A DNA stretch of 64,000 nt from Bugula neritina. Its lineage: Eukaryota; Bryozoa; Gymnolaemata; Cheilostomatida; Bugulidae. Below are positions 25,121 through 38,100 of the stretch, one piece after another. The notes beneath the pieces were generated by a model. It was not told the origin of the DNA. It searched no databases and saw only the letters and a program-made list of their open reading frames with translations. The DNA lies in assembly GCA_964035545.1 (NCBI GenBank), contig OZ037768.1, positions 22,594,819-22,658,818 on the forward strand, given 5' to 3'. How positions within the stretch are numbered: the stretch's first letter is position 1; each line of letters opens with the position of its first letter. Position numbers and translations under genes: made by a program.

Positions 25121-28100
25121 ATGCCTACAAGATGGTGCATATCTGCTTTCTGCCCAGATAGGCATGGCGAGTACCTTTTTTCGTGGCCCAAAGATGCATC
25201 TGTTGCTCAAAAGTGGAATAAATTTCTCAGTGAGGAAAAAACACATTTTAAACTCAATAAAAACAGCCGTCTCTGTGTCAGGCATTTCGAAGATCACCAA
25301 ATTGAGAATTTAATGAGATTTCGCAGCCAGCACCCGTCTAGGTAAAATATTATTCTTCAGCTTTTAGCTGGAATAAGCTTTTTATTGTGTATGGAAGTTT
25401 CGTGTATCATCTATGAAATCTCATAGTTTGCAGTGTGCATGCATTCAATCACTTATAAACTACGGATAATATGATTAGATTCTGCTTGACTCTTAGTTTC
25501 TTAGTTATCTTATAGTACCAAGCAGCCGTGGTCTAGGGGTTAGAGCATTAGCTTAGTAGTGGTTTCGAACTCCAGTAAAGGCCATTGGTAATGTCAGGAA
25601 AAGCATCTAGTCATAATTGCCCCTGTGTCCCATATAAATATGTCCTTAGTCTGATTTAAAGACCCTTTCCATCAGGGGATTCTTGCAGGGATAATGATAA
25701 TAAACTTGCATGAGTTTTTTATCATGCAAATTCAAGCGCCTAAATTCTTTAATGCTGTTGACGATTACATATTTGTCTGCTTGTAAAACCATCAAAACAT
25801 TCTAGGATGTCGCTAAGGCTGGTAAAGGGTGCAGTACCAACAGTTCACTTAGATGCTTTGACCAAGGCTCAGAAAATGGCTGGTCTAGATATATCATACC
25901 AGATGAGACCGCCACATGAAAGAGATGGTATGCTGAATATCAGTAGAAGAGAAACAAGACTTCTACTAAGGACTGATCCTTCTGATTTGTGAGTATCTGC
26001 AAGTTAAAAAGACTTGGTTTTTTAATTTGATTTTTTGTTCAGCAAAATAACTACTACATTACTCATCAGTTTACAGACAAATTAATCATTATGTGTTAAG
26101 ACTTTGTGCCTAATTTTCTGTGTTTGTCCAATTTATTTATTCAAAACTAAAAATAAACACTTTTCTAGTTGCTAAAGACATTGTATAATTAGTGTTTCTA
26201 TCTTGTTTATGTCTGTCAGAATAAATAGTATAGATGAGAAGACGCAAAGTATCTTGTATATAGTCAGAATCACTAGAATAGTTTCCTAGTAGGTATTTTT
26301 CTGTAGTCATTCAGAAATAATTTTATACTCTGGCCCTGAGTTACTACTAAGATTTTATATTATTCTGTCAGAGATTTCATTTCTTACTGGTATGTTAGGG
26401 TCGAGTATTTTAAGTACTCATGTTATGAATTTATAATAATTTATCTAATAATTTATAGGTTGCCCCTTACAAAGACTAAGCATAAACGGGTTAATTGGAA
26501 AAAAATTGAGCTAAACCAGACAAACAACGCAGCCATGCAGTAAGTATTTTTTCCCTTCTATATAAAAGATCGTAGAGCTAATCACACGTAGTTGAATCAG
26601 TTTTGATATAACTAATGTTATCAACTGGCACATGCAGAGTGCAGCAACTTCCTGGACCACTTGTTACCGCCGAGTGCGAGATTCTAGGAGAAATTAAACA
26701 TGAGATGGAATCAGAAGAGTTGGTGATATCACCTAATATAGAATTCGCAGCCGGATGGGACAACTCTATTGAAAACGAACAAAATACAGCAGCTTCAGAG
26801 TAAGTTTCCTGTCTTGTTTTACAAGAATTAATAAAATATTCGGAGTTGCTGAAGTTTATGGGTTTGTATGTTTAAACCAAACACACCTGTGTGACTTCAC
26901 CTGTATAACATTACTTTTGATTATAGTTTTTAATTTTATTAGTAATTAATAGTTTTTCTAGTGGTTTGGCACTGGCAATAGTTTAAATTATGACAATAAA
27001 GTAATTTTTATTATGCAAGACTGCTTTATTATTTTTGCTTTATATATAGGTCGAGGGTTGATTCAAAGCTAACAGATATTTTGCAAGAAACAACTCAAAT
27101 AAATCAGCCGGTTTCTAAGTCTCCTTTAAGTAACAACTCACCCAAGACTGTCCCTCAAATACTCGATGCATACACAGTTACTTCCTCTGAAACTCCCTTT
27201 TCCTCTGAGGTCACTGAAAGTTCAGCTGTAAAGGATGAGCCTGGAGATGTGGAGATTACAACTCCTGTAGTGTCGGTGAGGGTTGAGTAATTCACTGTGT
27301 AAGAAGTTGATTGAGAGACAGTTTGTGGTGTGTCTTGATGATGAGTCACAGTGACTGTTGAGTCACAGTGAGTACTGAGTCACAGTGAGTGTTGAGTCAC
27401 AGTGAGTATTGAGTCACAGTGAGTACTGAGTCACAGTGACTGTTGAGTCACAGTGAGTACTGAGTCACAGTGAGTGTTGAGTCACAGTGAGTATTGAGTC
27501 ACAGTGAGTACTGAGTCACAGTGACTGTTGAGTCACAGTGAGTGTTGAGTCACAGTGAGTGTTGAATTAGTTAATAGTGATTCAGACAGTATTTAGTTAG
27601 TACAATCAGTTACGCAGATGATAACTAGCAGTGTTTAAAGTTGATATTTCATGATAAAAGAACAAAAACTTACAGATTTGCCATGATTGTTTAGAAGCCA
27701 AGTGTTTCCAACTCACCAGCTCTCAAACAGTGTGCAGGCGAAGATATGAATCAGAAGAACGCAGATATTGAGAGAATCTCATATAACATTGACTATGCCG
27801 GAGATCTGATGAGACTTTGTAAGTCACTCTACTTCCTGTTCTTGCTACGACTCTCCAAATCATCTGATAAGGCTGCTGCGTCTTTTACCTTTCTGTCTAT
27901 TTGAAGGTGTGAGACTTGGTGAAAAGCTGGAATACCGAGATGGCGTGTTTTACATGAGTTGTCTGTCTCTAGTAAACTATTTCCCACCTCAATATCTTGT
28001 GGAAACTAATGGAAGCGTAAAGAAAATGGCTTCCGTTAGAAAGTTGCTCAAACAGTACATGGGACGTAAACCTGAGCACGCTAGGATCTACAATAGCTTT

Positions 28101-31100
28101 AAGACAAAGACTGCACCAGTGCGTTTATATTTGTTTCTTTATTATGATTGGTTTTTATTTTATTCTAAATCTTGAAAAATGGTGCAAATACAGCCGGCCG
28201 TTTCTGTTGGTTAAACATAGAATTTCTTAAGCTGCATTCTTACAACTTCTCCTTTTACTGACTTTCACTTGTTGAGACAAATTTTTGTAAATATAGTTTC
28301 AATCGATTGATTTTATTCCACTTATTTGGAAATATTAAACATATTGCGGTAATGCAAACAGTTAAATTCTTAGCTCTGCAAAAAATTAGTTGTTTGTTCA
28401 TGACTGAGGCATTTCGAATTCCAACTATGAAAGCCTAATAAGATTTTTTACAGTATGAGTAAAAGTCCCCCCCCAACCATTGAAATTCTGTAACATGTAC
28501 CAATAATAGTTTTTTACAGCCATAAATCAAAGGTTTTTGACTACAAAGAAAGCCAAACTTTCACCCAACAATATAATTTTGTAACTCATGTTTAGACATT
28601 TTGGATCACTGCCAAGGCCTACATACTGCTACTCATTAGGATTTATGGTGTGATTGTCAACATGGAGGAAAAACCAACATTGACCAAACTTCGTCGTCTA
28701 CATGCAGCTCTGGATGGAAAAGGTGAACTTTTGATTAATAGTTTGTCATGTAGCTGGAAATGTCTGTTTTACTTGGTCACAAATTCTTGTATAATTATCT
28801 TTATTACGTAATTGAATTTTGTAGCTTATGAGAGTTCGTGGCAGAAACCTATCAGGTATGATCATCTGAAATATGTTGTCTTTAACAGTAAAAAATTTTG
28901 AATTTCCAACAAATTTTTTTCAACAGTTACATGTTGGTTGAAGATGACTGTAATTTCATTCAGGGTTTTCTTAGCTGTTTCTATGCAAATAATATTAAAC
29001 AAATTAACATTTATTTATATCTCTACATTTTAAGTTAGATAGCCTTAGTTAAGTACACCAGTCTGTCTCTTAGCTATGGTGCTGTAGTTCATCTTTTTAA
29101 GATCTAAAGCTACGCAGACTAGCTCTTCCTGTTACTGCCGCCTCTCTCTGGAAAAACTGCTGACACATCCTACTTTTATGGCACAGTTGGCTAGAAAAGT
29201 TCACCATGTTAGTATCAACTCTCTTCTCATCTACGCTGTACAATGTTTCTCATTATTTCCCAAGAAATTGCTATTTGAGTGACTGCTAAGGTTTATACGT
29301 TGCTCAGTACTGCATTGTTCATGTAATCTTATCACGAGAGAAAAGAATTATATTTTAGCAAAAAACCTTTTGGTAGAGATTCGTTTAGTGAAAAACTCAT
29401 CTCGTGAAGTGAATGTGTAAAAGTTTAATATTTCCAAACTTGTTTTATAGAACGCGATGCTCGGTGCAGAGTTTTTTAAAACTTTCAAGCGTCTTTCTAA
29501 TGAGTTGAAACCTAAGAGCCTGTCGGAGTGTAAGACAGTGGAAACTCAGACTGAAGGTGCTTGTGTGCCTGTCCTGAATCTGGAGAGAGTTCCGATGTGT
29601 AAGTCGAGTGGTAATTGTCATCTAAGCAATTAGAAAGTTTTGTCAACGTGTAATTCAATCAACCACTAACATATGCAAAGGCTTGCCAGTTGTAATAATT
29701 TTTAGGCGAGTGTGGCATTGTGTGTGTACGTGCATGCGTATGTGGTAGTGTGTTTGTATGTATGTGTGTGAGTGAAAGTGTCTGTGTGTGTGTGGTGATT
29801 TTAATTAATCGGTTTCAAGCTCTTTTCAGATTCGATTACCTTAAGACAATAATACAAAGCTTGAGACACTCTGAATCTATATAGTTAATAAAATTCATAG
29901 TATAGGCAGGTAAACGTGTTATATGTGGACATTGTGTAAATTTATATAAGTTTTAGAAATTTTGTCTGTATAAACCGTAGAATATAAAATGTAAAATTTA
30001 TTTAATACATTTATACAGTTGGTAAAACATTGTGCAGGTTAAAGTCAGTAACACTTATGAAATGTGGCATGAGATCTTGATATGAAGATATTTTTGTTTA
30101 TAAATGCAGCTCAGTATAATATTTGGTGCAAAGGCTGTATATTGTATGGAGGTTAGCAAACAAGTTATTATATTTACCAGTGGCAAACCTAATATACAAT
30201 AATCTTATCTTATAGTTGGATTGAGTGAAGACAGTCAAGTGACTGTAGATATGTCAGAAGAAGCAGACGTGGATACTCCATTTGATTTCAGTGAGTTAGA
30301 AGTTCACTTGTGATTACAAGAGGATTGTTTGCAGTAATTGATCTTTCAAATTTTGCAGACGTGAGGTGCTTGGTTTAAGTAGAGCCATGCAAACATCACT
30401 TGTCCGGCACATTGAAGCTGAATATAGTCAAAAGTGGTATTGCTTTGTATTTTATGACTAAAATTGGACAATGTGACACAAAATTGCAGTTTAGTTCATG
30501 CATCTTGTAAACAATGTTCGTCAGCTTTAAGAAAACTGTCGCCTCTCTCTGATTTAACTGGAACTAGGACTGTTTTACACTTGCTTTTAGTTCCAAACTG
30601 TGAAGAGAAAGATGACATGGGAATTTCCTTTCAGGAGCTACACACGAGTCTCTCATCGAAATCGGAGAATAACTTCCAAACTCATCAGTTCTCTGACCTC
30701 GGTAAGTCCTAGCAGTCTGTTCAGTGCTTCCTGTTTCCTTTCAATAAAAACAAGTAACTTTTCAATGCCGTGTTTATTATGCAAAGCAGGTTCTAGTTTG
30801 AAAGGGATTGAAGTGTGATTGAATTTCCAATTTGTCCTTTTTTAATTTTTTTCAAAATATAAGATATATATAAGTTGGTGATATGTGACTACTTTTCTTG
30901 ACAGTAAACTCCGCCCACATGAAGTTAGAGTATCACCACAGACCACCAGATGTCTCCGTTTCATCCAGTGGTTATATTAGGAGTCGTCGTTCCAAAACTA
31001 AACGTGTTATTGAGGTTTGTGTTATGTATCGTCCACAAATAGATCTATTTAAAAGACTACTAATTCAAATTATTGCGTGAGCAAATGTTACTTCAAAATA

Positions 31101-33781
31101 CAACACACTAGCTGAGTAGAGTGTGGGCTAACATAATCTTCTACTCGGACTGCATCCTGTATCTATCAGTTATTCAGTCAAGAACAAGGTAGTACATCTA
31201 ATCATATATATTTTTAGTTTGCTGAAACAGTTTAACTTATTCCATTGCTTATATTTTGCAGCAAATAATGAACAAAATTTGTTAACTCCAGTTGTACAAA
31301 TTTCTCGTGTCAAGTTTTTGCATTTTGTAACTCAATTACATATCAACTAGTAAAGTGAGCTTGTTAGGGCTGTACCGACAGCTATAGGCTATGTTGATAG
31401 TAGTGCAGTTGTAAAGGAAACTACAATATGTATTCATGAAAATGGTTTTTGAATATGAAATCTGCCAGAAAAGTTAATCATTGTACTGAAAATCTTTACA
31501 AAAGTGTTTAGCACTCATTAATTCAATTTTTTAATTAAACTTTGTTGAAGATTTCATTATAAGCAGTGGTTCATATAGTTTTATAAATGTGTATACAAGC
31601 ATTCTTATCAGAATATTAGCATGATATCTTCTAAATTTGTTGGTTACTAATTTCCTATGTTTTATTATGATTGAAAGTTGTTGTATATTTCACCAGAAGT
31701 TGAGAGATGAATACGAGTGCTCAGATGTGAGTGACGGTTGTGGGGAATCAGACTCTAAGTTGAACAGTGATAAAGAGTTTAACCCTGGCAGCAGTGAAAG
31801 TGAATACGACAGCGAAGGGGATCACTTCCCTCCGTCTGAAAAACAACTCAGGCAGTTTTCAAAATACTACTACAATACTTGTTCTGTTTTTTAGGATCAT
31901 TCCTTGAGTAAAGCTTGCTGCTAAATATTCGTCAAGCAATTTGATTATTATCAACATTTAACTGTTGACTGTCAACAGTCACTTAACCTGTTGATGTGTT
32001 GAACTAATTTATTCATGAGATTCACATAGTCTTGTGGATAATTATATTGACAAGGTCTGTTTATACATTTAGGAAGATGAAATGTACTTTGTGTAATAGA
32101 GAGTATATTTCGGCTTGCGTAGCCCGACTGTGCTGCTATAAATGCAAGATTCCTGCTACTTCGGGGAAGTCATTTCGGTACCTCTGTCCTCAATGTCCAT
32201 ATGTAAGTTTCCCAAGTCGTCAATATCTTACAGCTCAAAAGTCTTTTGCTTATTTTGTACAACAGCATATCTGTTTTTGCAACCAAGAGTTATATTTACA
32301 TTGTGTTTTAAATAAGTTAATAGCCATTCAATTTTTACTTTTTATTCTTTGTAGAACTTACTGTAATAAATGTCTTAAGGGAAGACTGAAGCTTTGACAT
32401 TAATTTGTTATTTTTAATATACAAACAATTTAGTTTCCACTTATATAGAGATAAAAATATTTTCTTAATTGTTTTTAGCCATTAGTTTGCCATTTGATTA
32501 TTCTAGATCTTATTTATGAACTCAGCTTCAGCTTCTTACTGGTTTTTTGTCATTTCTCCTCTCTTTCTGCTCTCATATGCCGAGACACTGAGATATATAA
32601 CGTGTTACACATACTCGATATACAGATATATAAGACAGGATATATGACTCACTACTTGTTTTATAGAGAAGTTCAAGTGTCATCTCCACTCAGAGTCACA
32701 TACAGAGAGCTCACCAGAACAAGGAAACTATATATAAATGTCAAAAGTGTGGCCGCTGTTTTCTCAACAGGCAAGCGCTTACTAGACATGAGATGGTGCA
32801 CAGAAAAGAGAGACCATTTTTGTGCGGCACTTGCGGAAGAAGATTCTCTCAGTCAAACAATCTTGCAGGTACTGCTGTCTCTGTTTATATTGTCAGCAGC
32901 TGCTGTTAAAGAGCCATAGAACTGTCAAGTTCAAATTAAATATTAGGAATTTTCCTCTATTAAAGGGTAGTCATGGAAATAATAAACATCATTTACATTT
33001 GTCTTGTTGTAATATATAGAATAGTTGTAACTACGGTAAATAGTTTTTAAAAATTCATTTTATGAAATACTTGTTGAGTAATTACTGATGCGGCATAGTT
33101 GTACAACACTGGTTTCATGCTATACTCACTCGGTGTTTGATGAGATTTAAAACCTTTATCATGTGTCTCTGTGTGAATAATTTTTCTTAAAAAGAAAGTA
33201 ACTCCCAAAATTGTGAAAGAGAGGCTTAAATAATATGCTAGTAATTTGCTGTGTCCTAATGTCTTCTTGTGTTTTTATTCTGTACTTTTTTCAAATGTTC
33301 TTTGACAGCCCACATGAGACAGCACACTGGAGACAAACCATTTCAGTGTGAACACTGTGGTCAGAGTTTCACTCACAATATCAGTCTGAGGAAACATTTC
33401 TGTAAACACTTGGGACGGCGAATCGAACCTCTAGACCAAAAGAAACCAAATATTGGGAGACCTCCTCGAAAGTCATGGAAATCTGTGGAAACAGTTTGTA
33501 CAGCAGATGTTGAGGGTGGAAATGAAACTTCTCCTCGCGGGGCCTCTTTTGACAATGAAGCCTCTCCTTGTGATGCCCCTCGTGACAATGAAGCCTCTCC
33601 TTGTGATGCCCCTCGTGACAATGAAAGTTCTCGTACTAATCATGTTTCTGATGACAACAAGACACCTTATGATAATGCCTCAGAAAATCACCAATCGACC
33701 AATCATACCGCAGATAACAATCAGCTAGAAGAACTAGAAAAGGAAGACAACATACTTGACCTTTTAGATTCACTCTTGTAG
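25121..33781 (+). CDS. THAP and C2H2 zinc-finger protein, copy 1 (18 exons)
   Basis: Probable nuclear DNA-binding protein. Exons: 25121-25341, 25806-25988, 26459-26539, 26638-26799, 27050-27275, 27695-27818, 27907-28118, 28596-28722, 28825-28855, 29102-29207, 29451-29598, 30216-30290, 30591-30701, 30905-31014, 31697-31851, 32073-32202, 32667-32868, 33309-33781. Phases agree throughout, giving 958 aa. Residues 1-75 form a THAP finger (C6, C11, C52, H55; SWP and W32; AVPT just after exon 2 starts). Exons 7-8 (about 333-445) are an unrecognised module absent from copy 2. An acidic exon 15 precedes a Cys-rich segment (CTLC, CCYKC, CPQC) and three C2H2 fingers (about 759-835, with a TGDKPF linker). 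The C-terminus repeats [11 protein letters not shown]. Exon 15 uses a GC donor. A SINE lies in intron 1. Confidence 0.88.
25521..25720 (+). repeat. tRNA-derived SINE in intron 1 of the first THAP gene
   Basis: Head with A-box-like gtggtctaggggttagagca and B-box-like ggtttcgaactcc; body with aaaggccattggtaatgtca and aaaagcatctagtcataatt; tail with gataatgataataaac. It shares head, body and tail with the inverted copy at 2657-2855. The gtcaggaaaagcatctagtc stretch recalls a core seen in several invertebrate SINEs, which is from memory. Confidence 0.75.
27343..27565 (+). repeat. gagtcacagtgagt minisatellite in THAP copy 1 intron 5
   Basis: About 13 units of 17-18 bp (gagtcacagtgagtact and variants), starting about 65 bp after the exon 5 donor. 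Each standard unit includes GTGAGT, a 5' splice-site-like string. A related array is in the same intron of copy 2. Confidence 0.92.
27907..28722 (+). CDS. Exon module (exons 7 and 8) unique to THAP copy 1
   Basis: Exons 27907-28118 and 28596-28722 add 339 nt (113 codons). The module starts and ends in phase 1, so it can be gained or lost without a frameshift; copy 2 goes straight from its exon 5 to the equivalent of exon 9. The protein segment ([19 protein letters not shown], then [19 protein letters not shown]) looks like a folded alpha/beta domain. I do not recognise it. Confidence 0.75.
29705..29800 (+). repeat. (TG)n-rich microsatellite in THAP copy 1 intron 11
   Basis: Interrupted tgtgtg and tatgtatg runs. 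Confidence 0.8.
33535..33622 (+). repeat. 33-bp coding repeat at the C-terminus of THAP copy 1
   Basis: Tandem gacaatgaagcctctcc units encode [11 protein letters not shown] twice, with degenerate flanking units. A longer, diverged series is in copy 2. Confidence 0.85.
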
Positions 33782-35159
33782 TTGTATACAAATCGGTTAC
33801 TGCTCTAATCTTTTGTTGTTGAGTTGCTGACTCAAAGTGAATAGAGTATTACTGTATAGTTTCTGTTGTAACTTACATAACTAATCCCACAACATATTAA
33901 AGTTTATTTCTGCAGTGAATTTCACCATCCATCCTTTAAAAGTTTTATTTTAGAAAAACTTTTTTTCTATGCTAGTTTATAAAGTTTTGGTATCAACATA
34001 TTGGTGATGATTTATAATTGTAATACAGCTACAATGTCACCATCATTCATCATACTTATAATTTGAACCAAAGCCTTGCATTAATGGCTAAAAATATGAA
34101 TATGTATATGTAAATATTATATGTGCTAGAACAAATTTTTTTTCATGTTGAAAATATGAAACAAGACATGTTTGAAAACTTGTCTGACATAAACATCAAT
34201 GTGCTTGCAAGCCATGTCCATATGCAATTTGATAAATTCAAGCTGCATTGCAGCATATTAATGCACTACTTTAGCACTTTATCAAACTTGCTACAAACAC
34301 TGTAGCTCAACATTTAATACAACATATAAAATTGCACTAGTTGAGTCATTATATCATGTTAGAACTGCTGACTAGTGAGCAAAAAATTAATGGCTTCAAT
34401 GGTTACAACGTTTTTGAAGTGCCAAATTAAGCCTAATATTCATCGCATGTATCTGTGAGATAAGATAGAACGTCTAAAACTGGTAATTTATATAATATTA
34501 TGCATGCTACATATATGATATAGTGGAAAAAGCAAAAGAACCATTTAGGAACAGTAGTGGAGAAATTGAGATAACCTAAGTTCTTTAAATTCTTTATAAA
34601 GTTTGGTGTGCGTTTAAATTTTTGCGAGAACACAACTTATTTTGCTACATTTTTAATTTAGAACACGGGCTTTTCTCAATTTCTCCATTAATGCTCCTTA
34701 ACATCAAACTCGATAACTTCCAGCGCAGTGCTCTAAATGCAACCAACTTCTACCAATTTGAGAGTTGTCAACCCAAAAGTTTGGTTTTGTAAGAAATATT
34801 CGCGTGCAAATCCTGATTGAATTCGGGGTTCTGCTGATGACTCTACTGATCAAATAATTTTATAAGCAGCTCCGAGTTGGGAGTACTGAGTGCAGTAGTA
34901 TGCGGCTGTTCAATTTAAAGTTGGGGTGGAGACTTCAATGAGCCGACTTTCAAACTTGAGAACTGCAAACTACTGCACTTCGTCAACCCCAAATTGAAGC
35001 TGTTTATAAAAATATTTTTAACAATTAGCACGGGGTTAAAGGGCACGCCGCACGCTGATATCTGTAGTCACTCACGAACTAGTTGAACTGGCTGAACTAT
35101 ACTGACAGAAGTAAACTGATCTATTTCTAGACACTATCATACTACTAGTTACTGGTGAT
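33782..35159. other. Intergenic region between the THAP paralogues
   Basis: Holds the 3' end of copy 1 (attaaa-type signals near 33895) and the promoter of copy 2. No supported exon or repeat. Confidence 0.7.
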
Positions 35160-38100
35160 ATGGCTACACTTGCTCCAAGTTCTAAAAGTAAATGCAAAAG
35201 AAGATTATGTGAAGCTGGAATGTGCTCGTACAAAGAGAGGCACATGTTTAAATGGCCTTCAAATTCGGTGTATGGTGAAAAGTGGACAAAATTTGTCAAT
35301 ATTAAACGGCACAATTTTAAGCCTGATAAAACATCTCGTTTGTGTTATCAGCATTTCAATGACGATCAATTTACAAATATGGGCATGTATAAAGCAAAAG
35401 TGATTAATATGTAAGTAAGTCGCCCAGTCATACTCATACTCGTAGTCATAGTGATTTTGATTCAATCACTTTGATTCAATGATTGTCAAAACAAAAGTGT
35501 AGCACTATGACTATGACTAAAAATAAGAGTAAGCTTAACGACTAACAACTTGAATTACAACCATAAACTAAAATAATAATTATAATATACTTACTTTTAG
35601 CCTTATACCTATAGTAAATTGTATATTAAATTTGGTGTAGCTACCTATGGCTATATTATTATTACTAAAAATAACTATAATACTATTAATACTAATAGTA
35701 ATATTAATATAGTAATTATTCTTATATCTATAAATATAATAGTAATCATGTAATGCATATATTAATATTATAATTTTTTTCTTCTTTTTCGGGTTAAGTT
35801 TTTACTTATTTGCATGTAAATGCTGTTTTAAAATCGATCCCTGTGACTGGTATTAAAATCAGTTTTATTTTCTCATTGAATTTGATTATCTTATTATTCA
35901 CTCAGCTTGTTAAAGGGATAAAATTGGATTGGTTTTGATTTGATTTAATATTTAGACTGCATTTAGAGAAAACAGCAGTTCCAACTATTCATTTAGTGGA
36001 AACTGAAGGTACATCTGGCTGTGCTCCACCATCACCCCGGGAACGAACCCAGAAAACCATCACACCCAAGGAAGCTCGCTGGTTGAAAAGATCAGACCCT
36101 ACTTCACTGTAAGGATTAGTTTATACATTTTCAGTGTGGAAGTTGGAATATGTTCCAGATTTTTGTATTAAAAATCCATTATTCATTTGGCCACATATTT
36201 TGAATATTAAATAATGTTGGGATTATATTGTTGTACGTTCTATCCACTGAAATGTAAATATTAATTGGTATTTCATGGTTGCATCCATTTATGCTAGTTA
36301 AACCTTTGGTTGCATTTTTCACTTAGACGTTTTAGTGGTATATATAGGCGTTGCTGAAGATCTATTTGACTTGCGAGGGCTTTATAAATTGTCTCAAACT
36401 TTATGTAAACAGTTGATTGCGCAATCTATTAATTTATGCTGAAATTTAACAAGATGTAATAAATTGATATTATATTTTGTTTTATGAAACTACTTTGCTG
36501 ATGCAAATAATAATATATTAAGGAGTAAAAGAGGCAAAAAGTTAGAAATTGCTAAAATTGCTTTTGTGCTGCATTAGAAGCTCTCAAGCAGTCGGTAACT
36601 CTTCTAGCATAACCTGCTCACAAATTCTTACCACCATATATTCTCATGGTGTAAATCTTATACCTTCAGGTTGCCTTTGAAGAAGCTGAACTTTAAACAA
36701 GCTGATGAGTTTCAAAAGCGTCTAGACAGACAATCTCAAGGACAGAAAAGTAGTGGACAGGAGAATCTGTAAGTTCTGTTCTTTTAGCTTTTATATTCTG
36801 TTGAAAACTAATAAAATTTTCGTCAAAGGAATGAAACTTGTTTGGAGGTCAGCTGTGAGAACCCCTCTCACTGTTGGCTGCTGCCGTATAGGTAGCCTAC
36901 ACCACAATCTGGTGGTAATGCTTGTGTGATATACAGATAAGCCTCTGCTAACTTGCACCATGTATTAACACATCCTTTAGATTTACTTTTTGCACAATTT
37001 ACAATATTGTACAATATAATATTTCAATCTATTAATTTGTAGTAGTATTGTTCCTAAAGACTTCGGTTGTTGTTTGATGATCTTATGTTGTATTGGGAGT
37101 AATTTTTTTAATTATTTTTGATGTTCTAGATAGGTATTAGTTGATTTGTCATTTTATAATTGGAATAATAATTTCTGTACCTCAGTTGTCTTTTAGGTGG
37201 TAAAGTTAGGTATGTTTTATCATGTATATTTTCATGTGTTCAGCATAAGCAATTGTTAATACAAAAGTATCATCAATATGTGTGAAGGGCTTCTCTCTTT
37301 CATGGTATTAGTATTGGTCAAATACATTTCTATTATAATGGGGACAACTGTTGTGTAGGCCAAAGATTCATTCTCAAAAGCCTGATCAATCAAGTACAGC
37401 AACTCCAAACAATGCCCCAACCGACCCCATATTGTCACCGCAAGAGACGAATTCAAGTCCAATCATCTCCTCCACTTCAAGTACTTTGCCATCTGATACT
37501 CCTCAAATACTCGATGCATACACAGTTACTTCCTCTGAAACTCTCTCTTCTTCTGAGGTCACTGAAAGTTCAACTGTAAAGGATGAGCCTGGAGATGTGG
37601 AGATCACAACTCCTGTAGTGTCGGTGAGGGTTGAGTGATTTACTGTGTAATAAGTTGATTGAAAGAGAGACAGTTTGCTTTTCTGAGTGTTCAGTCACAG
37701 TGAGTATTGAGTCACAGTGAGTACTGAGTCCCAGTGAGTGATGAGTCACAGTGAGTATTGAGTCACAGTGAGTACTGAGTCACAGTGAGTACTGAGTCAC
37801 AGTGAGTACTAAGTCAGTGAGTACTGAGTCACAGTGAGTATTGAGTCACAGTGAGTACTGAGTCCCAGTGAGTGATGAGTCACAGTGAGTATTGAGTCAC
37901 AGTGACTGTTGAGTCAGTGAGTGATGAGTCACAGTAAGTACTGAGTCGCAGTGAGTGATGAGTCACAATGAGTATTGAGTCACATTGAGTACTGAGTCAC
38001 AGTGAGTACTGAGTCAGTGAGTTCAGGTAGTACTCAGTTAATTAGATGATACCTAACAGTATTTAAATTCGTCAGTCTAAAAAATTATATTTTCTGATTA

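Noticed and set aside
27276-27290. Stop codon at 27288 as the end of a short THAP protein
   Set aside because: TCG|gtgagg just before it is a good donor in both paralogues and joins in phase to downstream exons with shared zinc fingers.
33373-33621. Minus-strand frame opposite the last THAP exon
   Set aside because: Repeat-driven antisense frame of a real coding exon.
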